DNA from: Brachionus manjavacas
Taxonomy: Eukaryota; Rotifera; Eurotatoria; Ploima; Brachionidae
DNA length: 64,000 nt
Direction of reading: 5' to 3'
Assembly: GCA_019054805.1 (NCBI GenBank)
Contig: JAHQIY010000014.1
Location: 1,860,001-1,924,000, forward strand
In this document: in pieces, positions 57,899-64,000 of the stretch
Layout of the letters: each line of letters begins with the position of its first letter
How positions within the stretch are numbered: position 1 is the stretch's first letter
The notes under the pieces: generated by a model
The model's database searches: none
Seen by the model: the letters and a program-made list of their open reading frames with translations, nothing else
What the model was told of the DNA's origin: nothing
Program-made: the position numbers and the translations under genes

Positions 57899-58174
57899 TA
57901 TTGATTAAGAAAAATTAAAATTTATTCGTATCAATATTAAAATTAAATTTTTTCCAATTTAAAACTTTATTTTAATCAATGAAAAAAAATTTTAACAATA
58001 GTTCTAAAAGAAAATTAAGTTACAAAATTTCCAAATTGTCAGCAGATTAGTCCATAAAATTTATTATTACTCAATTTTTTTTTTAAATTGCTAATATCTT
58101 TATTTATGTATTTTTTGTATACTTATAGATAAACTTTGAAGAGAAAATAATTTAAAGAAATTGAATTTAAAAAA

Positions 58175-58246
58175 GGCATCGCCGGGAATCGAACCCGGGA
58201 TCTCCTGTTTACTAGACAGGCGCTTTAGCCACTAAGCCACGACGCC
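58175..58246 (-). tRNA. tRNA-Thr(AGT) copy 6
   Basis: Identical by eye to copy 1 and its mirror partner in the inverted duplication, with the same flanks and T-run terminator. Confidence 0.97.
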
Positions 58247-58818
58247 GATTGATTTTTACAAAAATAAAAATGAAATACAAATCATTTATTCAAAATTTTT
58301 GTTTAAAAGAAAATTTAGTTCACAAAGTTTTAGTAATTGAAGGCAAAGTAGCATTTAGCAAGTTAGTCCATTCGAAAAACAGCATGGCAAACCCTGGTAA
58401 GGCCAATTTTAAATAACCATTCCAATCGTACAAACAATCAATCTTCCAACCTAATGATTCATCAGTTTTAAACCGAAATTTGTGGTGAGCTCAACTTACC
58501 AGACCAAGTTAGTCGGTATAATTTACTCATCCAGATATAGAAAAGGAGAAATATTAGATTTAAAAAAATTGACAACACTACGCTTATGGCTCCACCGCTT
58601 TATTATTAAAATTAATATATTTTTTTTATCTATCATCAAACTCACTCAATTCCCAGTCCGAGGTAACTAATAAAAAAAGCATGAAATGCAACATTCAAAA
58701 AATTAACCAGAATATTTATGTAAAAAATTGGATAAAATATGTTCTAGTTATAAAAAATATCTAATTTTTCAAATTTATTTGAATTCATTTAATTTACCTG
58801 GGATAGCACATATTTTTG
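58247..58818 (-). pseudogene. Inverted, internally deleted copy of the MATE gene
   Basis: The minus strand carries part of MATE exon 4, exons 5 and 6, the start of exon 7, then a joint at 58361/58362 directly to the last 14 codons of exon 13, and the 3' flank to tRNA copy 6. Introns are retained, so the copying was at DNA level. The joint removes the middle exons and the upstream promoter and first exons are absent, so no transporter can be made. Sequence is almost identical to the parent except at its far end (CCTGGGATAGCAC against CCTGTGATAGAAC), which implies a recent event. Confidence 0.9.
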
Positions 58819-60269
58819 ATTCCACTACAAACTAGTGGAATCAAAAAGTTTGTTTAAATGGAGTTTCTGGAAAATCACGTAATACCATCTGCTAGGATTT
58901 TTTTATTAGAATAAAAAATGTTTTTTAACAAGACGGGGCTAGTGCACGCAGTGCTCGATCCTCTCCAGTTTAATTAAGAATAAACAGATACCGGTTAATA
59001 AACTTTTAAATAAAAATTAAAAAAAAATGTTTAATTTTTATTTAATAGTATATATTTCTGAAAAATCTGACATTAAAATATTAAAATGAATTGTTTTAAA
59101 TTTTCTTTATAAATTAAATCCGTTTTATTTTGCTGTTAGTTTATATGTTTTTTAGCAGAAAATTACTTTTCAATTTTGTCTATTAGAACTTAGTTATAAT
59201 GGTATCTAAGTTCCAAGATCTCTGGGGTTTGAATATTTGATCAAAAATTGAAAAAAACGGAAAAGTTGTATTTAATCAAAACTCAGTATTTAAAATTAAA
59301 ACAAAGTAAATAGTTCATTAAAATTTTATTTCAATAACAAAATAAAATATTCATCAAATTTTCATTGAACTTATGAATTTTCTTATTTATTATTTAAATA
59401 TTAAATTCAATTTGAAGACAAAATTTTTGATTTTTTCTTAAAAATAAAAATCAATAGCTAAGAAGGGTTTAAATCAAAATTGAAAACTTAAAACTTAAAA
59501 TTTTCTTTTGCCTCATTTTTAAAATATTTTTTTTTCGATTTTTTACTTTTTTGGGGCAATAATAAATAAAATTAACGTCAATTTTGGTCAAAAAGGGAAT
59601 GGAATTCAAGTTTTTGATAATTTAAAATATTTTAGAGAAAAATAAAAACTAAATATTAAAAAAAAACAAAAATAAAGTTTTGAAGAGATGTCTTGCATAT
59701 TTAATTCTAAAAAAATACATAAAGATTGATGGAGTCTTACAGAAGTTTATGGAACTTGAAATTAATTTGTCCAACTATGGTTTAAGATATCCTATGCCGT
59801 ACATTTAAGGAAAAATTTTCAAATAAAAATCCTTTACAATTTGTGTAAATATATTTCTATGCAAATGACAAATCTATACAATTTTTTATCGCTTATCATA
59901 AAAAAACTTATCTCAACTAATCTTTAAAAAAACTTTTAATTAGCCCCCGCAAAAAAAATGGTAATTGTTTAGTTTAGTTGGTTTATTTATCTTTACTTAC
60001 AGAGAATAACCAATTTGTGTTAACTTTTATTAATATTTATCCAAATAAACAAACAATTAATGACTTTAATCCCCGTATCCATTCATTTGCTAATTTGAAC
60101 AAGATTAAACAATGCCTATGACATGATAAATTAACATTTAAGACCAAGATTAACTTTTATTTATTTTTTTTATAAAACTAACAGTTGCATACTCAATTCG
60201 TGTCTCGACTATAGAAAATTCAAAATATTTTTTTCCAAGTCCATTTTGGTAGAATGAATATATGATAAA
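58819..60269. other. Non-coding region with a hairpin
   Basis: A perfect hairpin, GATTCCACT-ACAAACT-AGTGGAATC, sits at 58818-58842 exactly where the inverted duplication ends. A patch at 58940-58965 (GGGGCTAGTGCACG, GTGCTCGATCC) has a B-box-like word and higher GC; it may be a tRNA-derived SINE remnant. The remainder is AT-rich, with the promoter of the next gene at its right end. Confidence 0.4.
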
Positions 60270-61142
60270 ATGCCAAAATTGGTTGTGTTTCCAATCATTC
60301 GGACCATTCCATTTCGCTCTCTGTCTCAATTTAGCCCAAAGTTTTTATTTGTCTTTGTTTTGCTAGCTTGCTTCAGAGCTAGCAATACATGTGACATTGT
60401 CGGTGCATCTGCATGTCCTCACAAGCCTGATAACGATTTGAAGGAAGAGAATTTTGATGACTACTGCAATAAGTACAAACTAAATATTGAGTGCATTTAT
60501 GACAAGTATCGTGGATGCGAAAAAAAAGACAAGTATGCTGATGCCATGGAGTCAATGAAAAGGGGTTTGAAGAAAAAAGCGAAACAACTTAGTGAAGATT
60601 GTGACATTGAGATCGAACTTGTCGACGAAAAGTCAAAGCCTGATAAGAAAAAAAAAGGCAAAGACAAGACTCACAGCAAGAAGACCAAGACCACTGAACC
60701 AGCTGATAATGAATACGAGTATGAGGACGAGGAAACCACTACTACCGGTGTGCCGTGTAGAATTAACTCGATATCCTCGAGCTGTCACAATTTAATGCAA
60801 AATGTTCAATTTAATCCGAACTGGAGTGGAGTGCTTAAGCAAAAATGGTGCAATTCAGCAGGTCCTTATTACACTTGTCTTAAAAAACACATGATCAATT
60901 GTCACGCAGCTATTTACCAAGAATCGGTCAGCTATTATGAAAAAATACAAAAGTATATTCACAGTACATCCAATATCAACTGTCCGGGTGGTCTTGAAGG
61001 CTGTTCGGTAAACTCAAATGATGTTAGATGCAAAATGGGCGTCAAATATGGCGAAACAAATGATTCATTGAGGAAAAAAATTAGCTTTTATTTAATTATT
61101 AATGCTTTTATTTCTTATTTTTTCCTGGGATTCAAAAATTAA
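60270..61142 (+). CDS. Secreted Cys-rich protein with two cysteine modules, probably GPI-anchored
   Basis: A single-exon ORF of 290 residues. A hydrophobic segment (KFLFVFVLLACF, about residues 24-36) acts as signal peptide or anchor. Module 1 (about 41-115) has CDIVGASACPH, YCNKYKLNIECIYDKYRGC and DC. A linker (about 116-160) is first Lys-rich (KSKPDKKKKGKDKTHSKKTK), then acidic with TTTT, suggesting a charged, possibly O-glycosylated stalk. Module 2 (about 161-260) has CRINSISSSCHNLMQNV, KQKWCNSAGPYYTCLKKHM, NCHAAIYQE, NCPGGLEGC and RC. The C-terminus is hydrophobic (ISFYLIINAFISYFFLGF), fitting a GPI signal. The two modules share spacing and may be a duplicated fold. I do not recognise the family. 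Confidence 0.8.
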   Translation: MPKLVVFPIIRTIPFRSLSQFSPKFLFVFVLLACFRASNTCDIVGASACPHKPDNDLKEENFDDYCNKYKLNIECIYDKYRGCEKKDKYADAMESMKRGLKKKAKQLSEDCDIEIELVDEKSKPDKKKKGKDKTHSKKTKTTEPADNEYEYEDEETTTTGVPCRINSISSSCHNLMQNVQFNPNWSGVLKQKWCNSAGPYYTCLKKHMINCHAAIYQESVSYYEKIQKYIHSTSNINCPGGLEGCSVNSNDVRCKMGVKYGETNDSLRKKISFYLIINAFISYFFLGFKN

Positions 61143-62298
61143 TATTTCTTATATTTATTAGAATAAAATTGTTGATAAAAAAATTTTAAAGTTTTATTTA
61201 TCTAAAAAAAATTGATCTCCTCTTCAAGTTACATATTCTAATTTTAAAATTTAGTTAAAAATGGCCTAAAAAGGAAGTTTTGTTTTCTGTAAATATGAGC
61301 TTTTTTTATTTTATAAATATGAATTTAGAATTTATTAAAAAATAGAAATTCAGAAAAAGAAAATTTTTTTTCGCTGTTTTGTCGCATTTTTCATTTTCTC
61401 TCGAAGAAGCATCTTAACGGCTTGAGATAAATTCTAAAAAATGATAGCCACATATATGAATATTTTTGTACAACCAAAATAAACATAAAATTCACTCTAT
61501 TCTAATACACATAAAACAAATTAATTTTTTTAAATTAACATTTTCGTTATTTTATTCTATGATACAAAAAATTAATTGAAATAAAGCTAGTTGATTCCTT
61601 GTCAAATTTATTTTTTTATTAATTTAATAGTGGATAATTCACAGAATTTTATTTATCAAAAATCACTTGGAAATTTAAGAAGATCATTGACCAAGAATAT
61701 CTAGATAAATTTAAGCTTTTGTTTGAGGAAGGAAAAGTGGAAATTTAATTGAGCTGATGTTAAAAAAATATTAAAAAAAATTTCCTTTTTAGGAATAGAA
61801 ATCAATGTAAAAGTTAGCAACATTTAAGTCAAATGGTACTTAATGTTAAGGTTTTTTTTTTTTTTCTGACACTATAATTTTATTTTTGATTTTAGTGTTA
61901 AGAATTTTCAAAATTATAAATTTATTTTTCAATTTAAAAAATTTTTTGCTTTGCTTTAATTTTTTTGCTCCAAATTTCACCGCAGCTTTGATAAAAAAAT
62001 AAAGCATTATTTTTATATAATTATTTTAATTGAAACTTAGTTAACAAAAAAAAATATGTTTCATTTTTATTTCAAATTTGTATCTTTATTTTTGTATTAC
62101 ATTTTAATTTTTTGTTTTTTTTTTAAATTTTAATACATCACCAGAATTGACGCCAAATGAAATAAATAAATATTCTTAAATACTTTAATTTTCAAATATA
62201 TTCAATTAATAAAATGAAATAAACTGTCATGATTAACCTTGAAATCTATTTATTAATTTAAAATGTAAACCTTTTTTTTAATCAAAATTAAAATATAG
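61143..62298. other. Non-coding spacer
   Basis: AT-rich 3' flanks of two convergent genes; AATAAA at 61162 may serve the gene on its left. No other feature was seen. Confidence 0.35.
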
Positions 62299-63137
62299 TC
62301 AACTAACATAAAGTTGATCATTCACAAATTTATAAACTTTCTCATGATTTTCTCGCATTCGGCACTTTTCCTTCTCATGCATTTTTTTAAGCTTATTTTC
62401 CATCAATCTAAATAAAGAAAAAATTAATTAAATTAAAAAAATCTTTTCTTTTTCTACTTTTTATTTTCGTCATCATTTGGATCGATTTCCGTAACAAGTG
62501 GCTGATCGACCGATTTATCGAAGTTGCCATTCGAATCAAATTTATAGATTAAATATTCATTTTCTTTTCCATGTAGAACTAAACTTAAAAGTTGACTAGT
62601 TCTCTTTATCATCAAATTAACTTCAAATTTTTAAAGCTTAAACAAGTTTACATTTTTATTGTCGATTGTTCGAATTTTATTTACTGAATGACTTTTAGCA
62701 GAAATAAAAGAGCTAGACCTTGTTCCTTTTAGACCAAATGACACCATTGACTGAGTGGGAGAATCTGGCGCAATTTTTTCATCTACAATTAAAGTTCTTA
62801 CCACCAGCTCTTTTCTTATTTTGAATCTCGAAATCAAAGAAGATCGTAAATCTTCGCACAATTTTTGATAGTGCCAAGAATCTAGTGGATTTATTTGATG
62901 TGAATTGAGAATTTGTTCCAATCGAAGTTGGTACTCTGTGTTGAACTGTACTTTTTTAAAATCCTCGATGGCTTTTAAATTTTTATTCAATTTGGATATG
63001 TAGCCCAAGTCTCTTCGCTGGAGCAATTTTTCCTGTCTTTGTATTCTTTGAACAAACTGATCATGATCTTGTTGAATTTTGTTATTCTTGCTTCTGAGCA
63101 GAAAGATGTCATTTTTTTTAGGTTTAGAAAAATTCAT
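62299..63137 (-). CDS. Coiled-coil protein of unknown function, two ORFs in one frame split by TAA
   Basis: The upstream ORF (63137-62631) encodes 168 residues from MNFSKPKKNDIFLLRSKNNK. It has a charged helical stretch (HDQFVQRIQRQEKLLQRRDL, residues 25-75) and a Ser-rich tail. After TAA (62633-62631) the same frame continues as KFEVNLMIKRTSQLLSLVLH, then KFDSNGNFDKSVDQPLVTEI, to a donor at 62458. A 50-nt intron leads to a last exon (62407-62299) encoding KLMENKLKKMHEKEKCRMRE and ending DQLYVS. The downstream part has its own ATG (62612). It may be a separate small gene, a readthrough extension, or a gene broken by a recent stop. No known family was recognised. Confidence 0.55.
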
Positions 63138-63642
63138 TGTGAATTTAAAAATGAAAAGTTTTACTGAAAACTGAAAAAAAAATTTAAATCGATTGGAATG
63201 CTCAAACGGATTTGTTAGAATGCTTGCTTTTAATTAAAAATAATGCTAGAGCTTTGAGTTGACAAAGCTAACATTGATTTTTCTAATGACGAAAAAATTG
63301 TTATTACTCAATAGACAAAAATCAAATCAATTTAAAGAAACCATTAAATTTTAATTAATAAACAATGAATTTTATAAAAAAAAAACATCATTACCTAGAA
63401 AATGAAGAACAAATTTTAAAATTCAGAATTAGACATGAGCTTGGTAAAAAAAAATTTTGATTTGTCTTAGACCACAAAGTAAAGATGTCACATTATTTCT
63501 TTTTTTCATCCGACAAACTAAAATTTCTCAAGTCTAATGAGATTAAAAAAGAAAAAACAAAACATGAATGCAATATTTTATTTAGTTAAAATAATCAAAA
63601 TAATTTAATTAAATGTTTGAATAAAATTGAAAAATTTTCTCT
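63138..63642. other. Spacer between convergent-looking minus-strand genes
   Basis: AT-rich sequence; the promoter of the coiled-coil gene and the 3' UTR of the lectin lie here. No repeat was seen. Confidence 0.35.
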
Positions 63643-64000
63643 CTACTGACGAAACCATAATTGATGATCACTATCATTTGGCGCTAATGTGTATACTTTG
63701 CCTGAAAAATCTGAATCCAAAGCTCTGTTCGTAGCCTTGTTGACAATACGCTCTTTGTCATCTTTGAACCATTTCTGATGATCATTACCATAATTAGGAA
63801 ATGCATAAACATTACCATTATGATTGCTGTCCAAAATCAAGCCAGTTTTGGCGTTTTTCAATGAAAAGTATTTGTCACCATGTTTAATTATCTCCCATCT
63901 TTGATGAGGCGAGTCGTTTTCATTAAGTGTATAAACTTTTCCATCAAAATCAGAATCTAAGACTCTTTTTGTAGCAATATTAAACAATCTGTAGTAATTT
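63643..64000 (-). CDS. Ricin-B-type beta-trefoil lectin domain (5' part missing)
   Basis: The visible C-terminal 119 residues contain repeated units: RLFNIATKRVLDSDFDGKVY...SPHQRW, LKNAKTGLILDSNHNGNVYA...DHQKW and VNKATNRALDSDFSGKVYT...DHQLWF. Each has the QxW signature of the ricin-B (CBM13-like) beta-trefoil and the 'LDSd..GkVY' strand, so this is one full trefoil of three repeats. Such domains bind galactose or other sugars and occur in many secreted animal proteins. The domain alone says nothing about toxicity. The frame remains open to the right edge, so the start, any signal peptide and other domains are outside the window. Confidence 0.9.
   Translation of the reverse strand, partial: NYYRLFNIATKRVLDSDFDGKVYTLNENDSPHQRWEIIKHGDKYFSLKNAKTGLILDSNHNGNVYAFPNYGNDHQKWFKDDKERIVNKATNRALDSDFSGKVYTLAPNDSDHQLWFRQ

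Larger units (their letters stand above)
57827..58818. repeat. Inverted duplication of the MATE 3' end plus two tRNA genes
   Basis: 57827-58361 is the inverted, nearly identical copy of 53375-53904: the tRNA pair, the 275-bp spacer and the last MATE codons. 58362-58818 continues as an inverted copy of 51832-52286. About 1.09 kb of the MATE gene is missing at the joint, which shows 2-bp (AA) microhomology. Confidence 0.9.

Noticed and set aside
58940..58970. Possible tRNA-like or SINE promoter patch
   Set aside because: Only a B-box-like word is visible; no A box at proper distance, no cloverleaf and no second copy in the window.
63643..64000. Ricin-B domain considered as a toxin
   Set aside because: Only a sugar-binding beta-trefoil is visible; no catalytic toxin chain is present, and such domains are common in harmless secreted animal proteins.

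Overview
The window is nuclear DNA from a very AT-rich, gene-sparse and repeat-dense animal genome. Host genes use GT-AG introns, most of them only 45-62 nt long. Several genes have homologues known from animals (WDR33, MIC13/QIL1, WDR77/MEP50, TMEM267, CTU1, an SLC47-type MATE carrier, a Ly6 protein). The transposon mix is jockey- and CR1-like LINEs, a GIY-YIG Penelope-like element, MULE, hAT and CACTA/KDZ-like relics, and BEN-domain remnants. Together with the base composition and tiny introns, this makes a monogonont rotifer such as Brachionus my best guess; that is inference and nothing here proves the species.

Layout. 1-2.3 kb: two divergent housekeeping genes, WDR33 (-, running off the left edge) and MIC13 (+). 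2.3-18.8 kb: a transposon graveyard. It holds a 6.3-kb terminal-inverted-repeat element with CACTA/KDZ-like transposase fragments and a broken BEN gene, LINE relics, an interrupted TA-flanked MITE, a hAT MITE, and a Penelope-like GIY-YIG fragment followed by a hammerhead-ribozyme-like motif. 19.4-21.1 kb: a head-to-head pair, MEP50 (-) and TMEM267 (+), with only 55 bp between start codons. 21.9-24.1 kb: a broken MULE transposase gene. 26.0-27.2 kb: CTU1 (-). 27.2-39.8 kb: mostly non-coding, with MITEs, short ORFs, one RING-finger exon and LINE tails. 39.8-40.6 kb: an intronless, GC-rich, Ser/Arg-rich orphan ORF. 40.6-51 kb: non-coding, with MULE and RT relics and a three-level nest of transposons inserted in a LINE. 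51.1-53.4 kb: a 13-exon MATE transporter. 53.5-58.8 kb: six nearly identical tRNA-Thr(AGT) genes in a partly palindromic array, containing a Ly6-type GPI-anchored protein gene and an inverted, internally deleted MATE pseudogene copy. 60-64 kb: a secreted Cys-rich protein, a coiled-coil gene with an in-frame TAA, and the end of a ricin-B-type beta-trefoil lectin.

The host genes do not form one pathway. WDR33 (mRNA 3' end processing), MEP50 (arginine methylation of Sm proteins), CTU1 (tRNA wobble thiolation) and the tRNA-Thr array all act in RNA maturation or translation, but their closeness may be chance. The most interesting parts are the tRNA-Thr/MATE inverted duplication, the Penelope plus hammerhead unit, the CACTA/KDZ-like element with an associated BEN gene, and the nested MITEs whose target-site duplications can be read directly.
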